A stretch of DNA of 64,000 nucleotides from Notolepis coatsorum. Lineage: Eukaryota; Chordata; Actinopteri; Aulopiformes; Paralepididae. The stretch lies in contig OZ020599.1 in the NCBI GenBank assembly GCA_963971535.1, forward strand, positions 96,691,276-96,755,275, read 5' to 3'. Shown piece after piece: positions 46,901 through 60,900 of this stretch. The notes beneath the pieces were generated by a model. It saw only the letters and a program-made list of their open reading frames with translations. It ran no database searches and was not told the origin of the DNA. The first letter of the stretch is position 1, and every line of letters starts with the position of its first letter. The position numbers were made by a program, and so were the translations under genes.

Positions 46901-49900
46901 TTATTAATGACACCAATGGCAAACAGTGGTTAACGGTCTTTTTTAGTGTTTGCATTGCCCAGGCAGCAATGGTCTTTAGGAAGTTAATAGATCATATCCG
47001 ACTGTTTCCGACATCACCGTGTACACGTCTGTCGCGTATTTCTCCCAGGCGTTCGCTCGGCTTAGTCCACTTTTCCACATTTCATGGGGGTGTTTCATTA
47101 CCATATATGGTTAATTACGGGCGGTTCTATATGCAAATACGTAAAACCGTGCACAAGTGTAGATCAAGTGATATTTATCAACACTGAGTACTTGCAGGTG
47201 TGCGTGGGACACGTCTATGCACGTGTGATAAATCCCGATTTTTCTGTACGTACACACATTCTAAATTCTGTGCTTAAGAACAAAAATAGAACACTTTCTA
47301 AGAATTGTTGATGAGTGAGGGCTCAGGCCTATTGCAAGTTGCTGTACTCTGTCGTCTACTCTAAGCCATCCTAGGTTGTCAAAGTGGGCAGGGGTGAGGT
47401 GGGTTCTAGGAGTAAGGTCAAGCAGTAGTCTTGACCAGTTTGTTTTGTGATGTTTCACTTCTCAACTGCCTGGTGATGAGGTTAACTTCTGAACTGCCTC
47501 TTGATGAGGTTCACTTCTGAACTGTCTGGTGATGAGGTTCACTTCTGAACTGCCTGGTGATGAGGTTCACTTCTGAACTGCCTCTTGATGAGGTTCACTT
47601 CTGAACTGTCTGGTGATGAGGTTCACTTCTGAACTGCCTCTTGATGAGGTTCACTTCTGAACTGTCTGGTGATGAGGTTCACTTCTGAACTGCCTCTTGA
47701 TGAGGTTCACTTCTGAACTGCCTCTTGATGAGGTTCACTTCTGAACTGCCTGGTGATGAGGTTAACTTCTGAACTGTCTGGTGATGAGGTTCACTTCTGA
47801 ACTGCCTGGTGATAGGTTCACTTCTGAACTGCCTCTTGATGAGGTTCACTTCTGAACTGCCTCTTGATGAGGTTCACTTCTGAACTGCCTGGTGATGGGT
47901 TCACTTCTGAACTGCCTCTTGATGAGGTTCACTTCTGAACTGCCTGGTGATGGGTTCACTTCTGAACTGCCTGGTGATGAGGTTCACTTCTGAACTGCCT
48001 GGTGATGAGGTTAACTTCTGAACTGCCTCTTGATGAGGTTCACTTCTGAACTGCCTCTTGATGAGGTTCACTTCTGAACTGCCTGGTGTTCTTTGACTTG
48101 CAGAGATTGAGATGGTTGAAATCTCAAAAACTAACACTGGAATCGCGTGCAATTTGATTGAGGAGATGTGGAAATGTGATTGAGACACTTAGGCCTTGTT
48201 TCACAGACCTTGTGTAAACATTAGCAACACAAAAACCACTTGTGCTCTGTGGAGTTTGGCCTTGACACCAAGAACACGACAGGGTTCCTCTTTTGTCCAG
48301 CGGTTACGATGAGAACACACCATTTGTTGGCCAATCTCGCTTAGTGCAGAATCATGGTCGGCCAATCTGTTTGGAGTGCTAACAAAAGATTCATCCATCG
48401 CCAAACGGACAAGAATGTGAGAGATCTGGCTCTCCCACTGTAAACAGTTTCCTTATCCATTACACGCCGGCCCGTTCAGTAACATTCTCCTTCTCATTGT
48501 GAAGCGATCTTACGCCCGTTTCCTCATTTCTCCGGTATATATTCTTGTTCCTGCTTCCTTGTCTCCCCTAGAGAAGAAATGTGTTGTTGGCACAGCCAGT
48601 ATTACTGAGGTGTTTCCTCTAGAAGGTGTATGATGACTGATTACATCCTAATTAAAAATTGGTGTTTGGGTATATATATATTCTCTCTCTCTGGATATAT
48701 ATTTATATTCTACACCTGAAGTCCCTAACAAAAAATGTTTAAATGTTTAAGTAATATAGGTAGTATAGTGGTCAAACTTTATGTTTAAGTAATCCAGGAA
48801 TCGGAAGCCAAATGATCTGGCAGTGAATGAACACCCATCTGTGTTCAGTCAGGATCAAAAAAAGTATGGTACACAGTTTGTCCCATTCTGTACATTTAGC
48901 CTATGTAGTACTTTTATGTACTGCATGCACTCAGTGCAAGCATTCAGTCACAGATACTGCTGCCCATTCATCACTGATTGTCAGCTGTTATGAGTCTTAG
49001 GCAACAGACTTTTAGTTGAAACATATTTTTTTCTTTTTTATAATTTTTTTTTTTTTACATTGAATGAGATAGGTTCCTAGAAAATAAGTGCACTAGTATT
49101 TTCAAGGTATTCTTGCACATACCTAACCTTCGGCACACACGCACGTCTGCACACACACGCATACACACACAGTGCACTATTTAGCACATCTCTGGCATCA
49201 CAGTAATATAGGCAAAGAGGCATTATTCTTTACTAAAAACATCAGATTGTTATTTATTAAACATTTGATTTAAGGAGGTCCTTCTGCATGACTGCATTAA
49301 TTAGCAGGAAATGCTATTTGGATTAAGAACCGGGCTATTAGATTAGTCAACTGAACTAGGCTATTACATTAGTCAACAGAATCATATAACTATTAAAGAA
49401 TCGGGTTATTACATTAGTCAATAGAATCATACTATTATAGACAACGGAATCATAACTATTAAAGAATCAGGCTATTAGATTAGACAACGGAATTCTACAG
49501 TATTACTATTGGCACAACATTTGGCCACATCATGATCTGCTTTATTGGTTTCATGGTCATTGAATGACTTATCAGCAACCCGAAGGATGAGGTAATACAG
49601 CAGTGATATGAAACGTTATTCAGTGATCTATTACAGCACAGGGGGATATACTGATACCCATCATGAGACTAGCTAAGAGAGTAATAGTGCAGGCTACAGT
49701 TTTATAAACAGTGCTGCTGGTATTATTGATCTATTCATTAAATTATGATATTCAATCTTTATTTATACTAGATAAATACACAGTTTACAGTGCCGTCGAG
49801 ATGTTACATGCACAAGTGTCACAGTGCGTTCATAAATATAAAGACCTCAGACAATCAGAATAATTAAGAGCACATTTTAAAATCCATTCGAAAAAATATA

Positions 49901-52900
49901 TATATATATTTGCAAAACGACAGGGTCCAGTGGTCCATTCCAATAAAGAACTAATATAATTTGGACAATCTCAAATTATGGCTTTATAAATAAAAATATG
50001 TAGCCTATGTTGTTGTAGGCTTTAGGGGGTTTGTGTTGATTGTGACGACCGTTTGTCTGTTAAGATATTCATGTCTGAGTCGTTATCATGGAGTAGCCTA
50101 TAGAAAAGTTGAGGCTGGGGCAGCTGGGTGGCGCAATAGAATAAAATGTAAAAGGTAGAATAAAATGGAATATAAACTAAATTAAAATAGAAGCACAATA
50201 GAATATAATTATGAAATAAAATAGGCCAGGGATGTACAATTGTGCACAATGTGGTCAAGTATATGTACACTAATTAGAATCAAAATAGCAATACAGTGGG
50301 ATGGAATATTTAGCAGGGCTGTGCAAAAAGCTATCCTAAAAGAGTAATAAAACAGTTCAGCTGTGCAGTCATTTGGCTTTGTTCTCACAAGACGAAGCAA
50401 TATTTATGCAAAAATGAATACATATAGGCTAAGTAAATATTACAGCATAACCACCTAGTTTTGTGTTTTTAAAGATGATTGGCGTCATGATGTGTTTTTT
50501 ACAAGAGAGCTATATGACCTTCCCCCTGTCTAGCTGCAATAACCCATATAAGCTATATTATCCTGCTCTCGTCCCTTCTACACGAAAGGCATGGTGCCAT
50601 CTCTGAATGGACCTGTCTCAAACCCTGCCCTCTTTTCTTGATCCTCCAATCACAACTGTCGCTTACCTCGGACAAACCAAGTTTGTCCGAGGTAAGCGAC
50701 AGTTGTGATTGGAGGATCAAGAAAAGAGGGCAGGGTTTGAGACAGGTCTATTCTGCAGAGTCACCGTCAATCAGCACTTTACTTCCGACTTGACACGGAG
50801 ACGTCTGGGAGGAAGGGCCTCGGCTGAGCAGCACAGACTTGTCCTGTCCTTGCTTTTAGCACGAGAACAGAAGGCCAGTGCATAAATATTGTTATATATA
50901 TATAAATATATGTTATGGAACGGAGTGGCGGCAGCACTGTAGAGCCATATGAAATCCGTTTTATTTTTTTCCAAATTCCATTTTATTTTTTTCCAAATTC
51001 CGTTTTTTCCGTTTTAATATTTCAGAATTCTGTATTTTGCTTTGTACGCTCATTTTACCATCAGAAATAGTGTCTAATAAGTGGGAATTAATAAATGTCC
51101 ACAATTTAATAAGATATAACAGTCCATTTAATAGGGCCGTCTTAAATACTTTGAAGCTTCGTTCGATGGGCATGGGATTCGAATATGAAAATAAAATTTG
51201 ATTATTTAAAAAAAAAAAAAAAATTATATATATTTTAGCAAAATCAACTCTGCCTCTCTTTGTTAACTACAACAAGCAATGCTGTTTGTTATTTAAGATG
51301 ACGGACTCGGCACTGACAGATTTGTGTTCATTGTGCTGCTTTTATAAAGCCTCAAATGACGGCTTACAATATTTCATGAAAGCAAAGTGTTTTGTTTGTC
51401 TAAGATTTTAAAAGGTTTAAACTTTACAGCACTGACAAAGTTGAACAAAGTGCTGTACAAGTTCCACAACATAAAAAAAAAAAAGTAAAAAAAAAAAATA
51501 ATTTTAAATTTTTTTTTTTATAGTGGATTCCATTTTTATTGCTCAATTCCGCGATTCCGTCCGCGATTCCGTGATCGCGGATTCCATATGGCTCTACAGC
51601 ACTGTTATCTGATGCAGGCTACATTTTCTCAAGACTCTCAAATAGCCCTCTGACACAGCAGTCATCCCCAGCACACATTGCTCTACCTTTTATCAGCATG
51701 CCCCCACTACATTACATTTAGCTGTGTCTAAACAACCAAGCTGCCTGTACTCAAGAATATCCTTCTCTGTCAAGACGGACATGAGCACAGGACAAGACAA
51801 GTTACCAGGGGTCATGTTTCAATTCTTCTACCGAGATCAAATGCAATGAAAATAACTGCTAATGTATAGGGCCATCTCGCAGTGGAATATATATAATAAT
51901 ATAATGCAGGACCTGTTGCAGAAGTCTTTATTCGGCATGCAACGACACTCAATGTTTTTAGTGGTACACACAGCGGTTAGTTTAGCACACACACCGGAAC
52001 ACACACGCATGCATTGTCTCTTTAGGATCGCAGATGCGATTTGTCTCTGCGATTAACCCATCCCGTCGTCCTTCCCCCCCCCAAGGGCAGCCGGGAGCAG
52101 ACAGGCGTCAACGTGAGCCGCGCCAGGGGACCAATCCAAGTGCTCCTGTCCGTCTTCGTCAAGGACGCCACAGCGTTAGCGATCTGTTGTTGTGCATGTT
52201 TTTCCATTGGGTTTATCTTATCGGGGGGGAAACCCTTGCGAGCACGGGGAGAACATGCAAACTCCACACAGAAAGGCCTGGGAGATACCCCACCTGAGTA
52301 CCTGGCATCATGGAAACCTGGTCCCCAAGCGGGAATCGAACCCTGGACATTCTTGCTGTGAGGCGACAGTGTTAACCACTACACCACCGTGCCGCTAAAA
52401 GAGTAATAAAACAGTTCAGCTGTGCAGTCATTTGGCTTTGTTCTCACAAGACGAAGCAGGTTGCCAGAATAGGTTGCCATATGAAATTACTCAAGCAACA
52501 AGCAAGTAAAGAGGTTTCTTTTGGGTACAGGCACAATGCTTGATATATACAATTTAATTATTTTACTAGTCATTTTGTAATATTTTGGTATAATGCTAAT
52601 GTGATGAGTTGGGTTGGATGGGTGTGGGGGGGGGGATTATGTTATGTATATTGTTTTGTATGTTTGTTATTGTTTGTTTTATTTTTAATTATGTTTGTTT
52701 GTATTTATTGTTTTGTGTGGACTGTGGACCCCAGGAAGAGTAGCTGTTGCCATTTGTAACAGCTAATGGGGATCCCGATAAACTAAAAACCTAAACATTA
52801 GTCATGTCAGTGTAGGCTTAGTAAATATTGCACGCTAACCATGGCTTTCCTACCGTTGCTGTAATAACTGTACACATCGCTTCTGTTGTTTCAACAACCA

Positions 52901-54885
52901 CTTCTATAAAAAAGGGTTGTGTATGTTTAAAAAATAATAAAATATATAAAAAAAAAAAAAAAAAAAAAAGTTGTGGTTGAAAGACTGTTCGTAGTGCTTT
53001 GCTGATGCATTTATGCCAAAACAGTTCAAATGAATGAAATTACTTCTAACCTCAACGAGTCATTGACTCTCAGTGGTGGGTTCACATTATGATTCTGCAC
53101 CGTGCTGCTACCATAAATGTATAGAAATACCGTTCGTTCCAGTTCTGAATACTTCCCTACTTGGGCCATTTTATCAGTCAGTGACCAAAGACAGATGGAC
53201 AGTTGACCTGTTGAGTATTGATCAGTGTACTGTATCAGAATACAGTGGTATTGATCATGGTCTATACAGTGGCATTGATCAGGGTCTTTAAAGTGGTATT
53301 GAGTATTGATCAGAGTCTATACAGTGGTATTGAGTATTGATCAGAGTCTATACAGTGGTATTGATCAGGGTCTATACAGTGGTATTGAGTATTGATCAGG
53401 GGCTATACAGTGGTATTGATCAGGGTCTATACAGTGGTATTGATCAGGGTCTATACACTGGTATTGATTAGAATCTACTGTGATATTGATCAGAGTCTAT
53501 ACAGTGATATTGAGTGGATCAGAGTCTATAGAGTGGTATTGATCAAAGTCTATACAGTGGTATTGATCAGGGTCTATACAGTGGTATTGATCAGAATCTA
53601 TACAGTGGTATTGATCAGAATATATACAGTGGTATTGATCAGGGTCTATACTAGGGGTGGGACGATACATCGATCCAGATCGATACATCGATGTAATTAT
53701 CAACAATCGAATCGGATCGATGCGATGTAATAAGATCGATTCATATCGATACTCTTATTTTGAAAATCCTGTGGCGAGTCTCATATCCGCCCAAGAACAA
53801 CAGCAGTAGCTCCGTGTGTGTAGATGTTACAGCATAGCATTCTCCCTTTCTGTGTGTGTGTGTGCACGCGTCTTTGGAAAGACCAGATGAGGTCAGAGGA
53901 GTTTGATGTTTAAATGTTATTTAAACATAAACAATATAATACATAATAAATGTAGGCCTATACATGATCATGCAACATCAACAAATTGTTGTAGGAACGG
54001 TTTGGGAGAGGGAGGTTGTGAGTTTTGAGTTCCAAAAAATGTAGCTTAAAGTTTAAAGCTCAATATATAAAAACGTGGCACTTTACAGTGAACAGGAGGT
54101 CTATTTGTATTAAAAACAATAGATTGATTTCCTTTAAATGTCTGGAAGAGCTCAAAAATACAAATGTCAAATGATATTTTCATTACCTTTTTTTTGTTGA
54201 TCTAAATGTTACTCATCTCATATCGATCGCAGGCACCTGAATCTAATCGTATCGTATTGTATCGTGAGAGACTTTGTGATATCGGCAAATATCGTATCGT
54301 TGTCCAAAGAATCGATATCGTATCGTATCATGATGAAACTGGTGATTCCCACCCCTAGTCTATACAGTGGTATTGATCAGTCTATACAGTGGTATTGAGT
54401 TGATCAGAGTCTATACAGTGGTATTGATTATTGATCAGAGTCTATACAGTGGTATTGAGTGGATCAGAGTCTATACAGTGGTATTGATTATTGATCAGAG
54501 TCTATACAGTGGTATTTAGTATTGATCAGAGTCTATAGAGTGGTATTGATCAGAGTCTATACAGTGGTATTGAGTATTGATCAGAGTATACAGGTATTGA
54601 TCAGAGTCTATGCAGTGGTATTGAGTATTGATCAGAGTCAACAGGGCATCTTGTTTGTTTATTCTCTGTTGTGTGGGGTTTATTGTATTAGGCTTCAGTT
54701 TAATGTTATTCATCAGGTATTGTGGCTATAAAATAATTTATGCTGTCATATTATACAGTTCATCTTTCATATTATTATACAGTTCATGATGTTTGTCATC
54801 GATCATCCTCTGTTTAACCTCAGGGTGATGATGTCATGAAGCTGTAGGCCTTGTATCCCAAGCTGCTAGTGCCTGTTGTCCTAGT

Positions 54886-54960
<75 letters not shown>

Positions 54961-57900
54961 TTTTGATGTGCAAAATAAATCTGCATTGTTCTTTGGCGAA
55001 GTAGCCCTTTTTAAAGTTATTTTCTACGTATTCAACCAGCTGCAGGTTCTTTAGTAGTATGTCATCAGTCAACACCTTGACTGGTGTCAGCGGTGCCTCC
55101 AGGTTGTCTCTCTGTGGTGGTGAGCAGTTGATACCAGTAGGATTAGCGGGGGTTGAGCCACTAGTCGTCACCTGTCGTCGCCACACTGGATGACCTGCGT
55201 GGTGCTACTCCAGGTCGGTGTCTCTTACCAACAGCCTGTGTACTTAAGGACAAAAATAACCCCTGATCACTTGGCCAGACACTCGCGTGACACAACATCA
55301 GCAGTTTTGTAATAGTTATGTTGCCACCTAGCCAACATATTTATCAACCTCACTGTCTGATTGCATGTTTTCACGCTCTCAGGGGGATCTAGCGAAGAAG
55401 AAAATCTACCCAACCTTATGGTGAGTTTCTCCACCTGCACCAATACAAATAAATCGTTAACTTATTAAAGGAACACGCAGACTTTTTGGGAAATTTGCTT
55501 ATTCGCCATCTACCCTGGAGTTAGACAAGCGGATACTCTTTTCTTCTCTGTGCATGCATTAGGCTTAGGGAACAGCCGCGCCGTTAGCCTAGCTTAGCGT
55601 CATTCACTGGAAGTAGGTGTGCCAGTGTAGCCTAGTTCCCAACAGTCACGAAATACACTCCAAATACAACTCAAACGTTCCTGTAAAACATGTTGTGACC
55701 TGTGTATTTACCACGTGGAGAAATAAAAAAAGATATATACTCAGAACTATTTGTTGCCGAACCACTGCTGCCTGGGCGCAGTGATTTCATCACCTCAAAA
55801 GCCCGGTTGTTTTTTTGAAAAAACAACTTACAGTGAATGCCGCTAGGCTAAAGGTGCGGCTGTTCCCTAAGTCTAATGCATGTACAGAGAAGAAAACGGT
55901 ATGTAGTATCTGCTTGTCTAACTCCAGAGTAGATGACAAATAAGCCAATTTCCCCCAAAGTTGGCGTGTTCCTGACGAAAATCTGCTATTCTGGTCCGGT
56001 GCTGATGAGGGTGTCTTTCCCTCCATCCCTCCTCCCCAGGTGGTTGTTCAGAGATGGTCTCCTCCCTGAGCAGACTCACTTCGTGGGCTTCGCTCGCTCT
56101 GACCTGACGGTGGACGCCATCCGCACTGCATGTCTGCCCTACCTGAAGGTAAAGCTACAGAAATATGTATATATTTTCTGTTAGGATCTCTGGGTAACAG
56201 TACTGTATATTTGCATATCGTATATGTCACAAATGTAACAGTACTATATACCTGTATGTCATGTATGTCCCTATGAATTGAAAATGGGGGACCCTGATGT
56301 AAACAAGACGAAAGTCATTCTCTGGTCTGCAACCCCTTAACAATTGTGTGTATTGAGCCGTACTGTATTGTACCCATTCTGCAATCTGTTAAATAAAGTA
56401 TTCATTCATTCATTCACACACTCGCCCCCAAACACACTGCATGTCTGCCCTACTATTTTATATGTCTGCTCATTTTACCCTTGCTATTATTTTACTTATT
56501 TTTACTTTTATCTCTACGCCCCACTATCCGCTGGGTGCATACTATGACCTTTATCACGTTTTGTAACCGATTACAGAAATTAAAGAAGCCTATTGGAACG
56601 TGAGGTTCTGATATTATTTGATTAATATATCTGCATTATCTTATCCCACTTTATGCTTTGCCTCTTGCCGCTTGTTTTACACTGATTTTATGTCTTATTT
56701 CTTACTGGTGTAAAGCAGTTTGAACTGCATATACATGTATTTGTTTGTATCTCCCTTCCGTCCACCAGGTGGCAGACACGGAGGCGGATCGGCTGTCTGT
56801 GTTCTTCAGCAGGAACACCTACGTCAGCGGGAAGTATGCGGACGAGGCCTCCTTCGACAAGCTCCACACCCACGTGCTGTCCCTGCCGGGCGGAGCCCAG
56901 GCCAACCGGCTGTTCTACCTGGCCCTGCCCCCCAGCGTGTACCACGACGTCAGCCAGAACATCAAGCACCACTGCATGAGCACCAAGTCAGCCTCCCTCC
57001 GTCCTCACTGTGTTCAACTGGATAGGATATATAAATTCATATCATGATGGTTATATATGATGTATAAATTCATATCATGATAGTTGTATATGATGTATAA
57101 ATTCATATCATGATGGTTATATATGATGTATAAATTCATATCATGATAGTTTTATATGATGTATAAATTCATATCATGATGGTTATATGTATAAATTCAT
57201 ATCATGATAGTTGTATATGATGTATAAATTCACATCATGATGGTTATATACTATTTAAATTCATATCATGATGGTTGTTATGATAATATAAATTCATATC
57301 ATGATGGTTGTTATGATAATATAAATTCATATCATGATAGTTATATATGATATATAAAGTCAGTGGGTCTCGCTGAGCCTTTCTCCTTACTGTGTTCAAC
57401 AGTATATGATATATAAATTCATGTCATGATAGTTGTATATGATATATAAATTCATGTCATGATGGTTGTTATGATAATATTAAATTCATATCATGATAGT
57501 TTTATATGATATATAAATTCACATCATGATAGTTGTATATGATATATAAATTCATATCATGATAGTTGTATATGATATATAAATTCATATCATGATAGTT
57601 GTATATGATATATAAATTCACATCATGATAGTTGTATATGATATATAAATTCATATCATGATAGTTATATATGATATATAAATTCATATCACAATAGTTA
57701 TGATATATATACATTCATATCATGATGGTTGTTATGATAATATAAATTCATATCATGATAGTTATATATGATATATAAAGTCAGTGGGTCTCGCTATGCC
57801 TTTCTCCTTACTGTGTTCAACTGGGTTTACTGTGTGTGTGTCGCTTTTCCCGAAAGTCTGTAATCTCATAATGTCACTAATCGAATAGAACAAGCCCTCA

Positions 57901-60900
57901 TTCTCGGTAGGAATGGTCCTGGTCCTTTGTAACTAAATTGTTTCTCATTAATGTGCAATTGTATTTTCTAATAAGGAGTGATTAGTAGTATGGCCTTGTG
58001 CTAACTGAGTATGTCTGACCTGCTCCTCCTCGTGTGTGTGTGTGCGCGTGTGTGTGTGTGTGTGTGTGCGCCGCACAGAGGCTGGAACAGGGTGATCGTG
58101 GAGAAGCCGTTTGGCAGAGACCTGCAGACCTCGGAGGAGCTCTCCGCCCATCTCTCCTCCCTTTTCACCGAAGACCAGATCTACCGTATCGACCACTACC
58201 TGGGCAAGGAGATGGTGCAGAACCTCATGGTGCTCAGGTACAAACACGACTCCTAAGACGCACGCGCCACGCTGCCCAAAACCAGGGCTGTTCCTTGAAT
58301 TGAGGAATTTTCAGTCGACTAAATAAGTCAAAGGATTTAGTATTTTTTATGATGCGAGAAAGAGGTGTGCTGAAAATTTACACTTTGACTGCTGTTTTGA
58401 TAGGGTTAGGGTCTTTACTCTTGGCTACATTTGAAAAAGAGAGGCAACATTAATAGTGCTTCCACATGTACGTTTTCCAATTTAAGCTACAACAAGGCAG
58501 TCAAGTAGTGTGAACGCACCTCAACCAGGCAGTCAAGTAGTGTGAACGTATCTCAACCAGGCAGACAAGTAGTGTGAACGTACCTCAACCAGGCAGACAA
58601 GTAGTGTGAACGTACCTCAACCAGGCAGACAAGTAGTGTGAACGTACCTCAACCAGGCAGACAAGTAGTGTGAACGTATCTCAACCAGGCAGATACAAGT
58701 ATTGGGAGGAGATAGGGGAGGCAATGATCAGAATACTAGGATACGGATTACCACAAACGGGACTGGTGCTTTACTTAGGAGACCTGACACACGAGGGAAT
58801 ACAAGGGGGGGACAAATATTTAATAAAGATAATGTTGATAGCGGCCAGAAAAGCAATAACGAGACTGTGGTACAAGGAAGACCCACGACAATAGCACAAT
58901 GGGTAGGAATAGTGGAAGAGATACAGGATATGGAGAGGATAACACACATGCTGAGGTTACAGGAAGAGACATTTGGGGAAAGATGGGGAAAGTGGGAGGA
59001 CTATAAGGGGAACGAAAACGACATCACAGAGGAAGAAACAAATGCAACACAAGAGGGAGAAGGGTAAAGGAGGAAAGAGGTTCAAGGAGGGTCTCTGAAC
59101 CCATGTCACACATTTTTGCTTTAGTTAGTAATCTCTATCTCTATCATTTGGGTAGGACGATTGCTTTATGTTTTTTCAATTTATTATTTATGTCTGTGGA
59201 ACTTTTGCTTAACACTTTGGTTGCCTTGGGTTAAATTCATGATATACCATAGGTTGCCGGCTCTATTTGTCTATGGAGAAGTACCCCTTCTTTGCATGGC
59301 TATAACTTTTTAAATTCTATTGCTACATTGCCATTATTAGGGCCCATTCAAAGTCCTATATGTATTGTTCATTGTGTAGCAACGTTAAACTTTTTCATTC
59401 ACATATTCATAGTAAAGTATGGTCTAATGTATAAGTATGTTTTCATCTCTTTCTGCAGCTTTCTCCAGAACGTGATCTATAGCCCCAAATGCATTATATT
59501 GATGATGCAATACAGTTGTATGGCAATCAGCGCGATATAAAAAATTCCAACTAGACGTACTTCTAGAAGTTACTACACGTCATCTGATGTTGACCGGATG
59601 GGCTAGGGGGCGTTTATAATTCCGTGGGCAGCGTTATACCAATCATCTAATGTGGGTCAAATGTTGATAATAGCAGTTAGTATCGAAGACGGTAACGTTA
59701 CACGCTAAAACTCACCCCAGTCTCCGCGCGCCGTTGGGCGATCATCGTAGAGTAGAAATCTTATCATTATGGGATGTAAATTTACCCGGTCCATCTCCAG
59801 CTTGTATAATGGTATATACGTCCAAATCATGTTGTTTATCGAGTTATTGGCAATCGATCACTGTGTAGCGTGACGAGCCAGAGTCCCGGGACCTATAGCG
59901 AGTGCCCGGAAGTAATACGGACGTCTAGCACAACCTCTATGGCACATCCTGTTAAGCGATTGCGCCGATCGGCCACCAGATGGCGCTCCTGAACCGCCAG
60001 AGAGCTCAGTGGGTCCTGCTGGTGGATCTCAGGCCAGCGGAGGGGACATATGAATCCGATCGCAGATTTTTGAAATATTGATATAAGGACGCTGTACAGC
60101 GTCCTCCGGCAACTTGAGCATGGCCGGCAATGACGTCTAAAGACGTTTCATGGCAGCCAAAGTGTTAAGTCGGTATTTATTATTTCTGTTTTTGGGTATT
60201 ACATTTTTTCTTTTTTTTTTTCTTTATAATTTGTCTGTTTAACGGTGTTGTACATTATGTCTATATAATATGTACCTGGAAGACCGACTGAGAGGATAAT
60301 AATATTCAAATATGATGTTGTTTGTATGCTTGTAATACAAAAATGCAAATAAAAATTGAGTTTAAAAAAAAAAAAAAGACATAAGACACAGGGAATGACA
60401 ATAAAGTAACTGGACACTAGGGCTGGGCGATTAATCGAAATAAAATCACGATCTCAATTCATAGACCTATGCAATCTCATTTAAAAATTTTGACGATTTC
60501 TTTTATTCAAACAAATGTATATATATATATATTTTTTTTTACTTAACTTTTTTAAATGATGACTATTCCGACTTGAGTTATTTTGTATGTTACAAGAGAC
60601 TTTTAAGTTTAAGTCAAGCACTTTGATATGTTATGTTGTGTTTAACACTTTGGTTGCCACTGATTAACATGGTAAAACATGGTTGAATGCCACCACCCAC
60701 TTCAATGATTGCGTTGTGAACACATAATCTCTGTTTTAAATTATGGCTATGTGTCTAATCTGCCCGTCGCTTATCAATGACTTGTTTGCAGTCAACATTG
60801 TCGAAACGGATTGTTTTTTAATCGGTTCATCTCCGTTTTATAGCATTTTGAAAAGCCCTCGTTTTCTTGAAAGTTTCAGGAAAATATATAGATTCTGTGA

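Noticed and set aside
46897..47187. A 96-codon frame inside the Harbinger-like element
   Set aside because: No transposase or Myb-like motif could be recognised.
47455..48090. CRISPR-like array of regular repeats
   Set aside because: The units are contiguous with no unique spacers and the genome is eukaryotic; it is a minisatellite.
52310..52396. A minus-strand tRNA gene
   Set aside because: The GCGGCACGGTGGTG head belongs to a common teleost SINE.
58011..58256. A separate 81-residue protein from an upstream ATG
   Set aside because: The ATG and the Cys-Val stretch come from the GT tract in intron 5; only the part from 58079 is g6pd exon 6.
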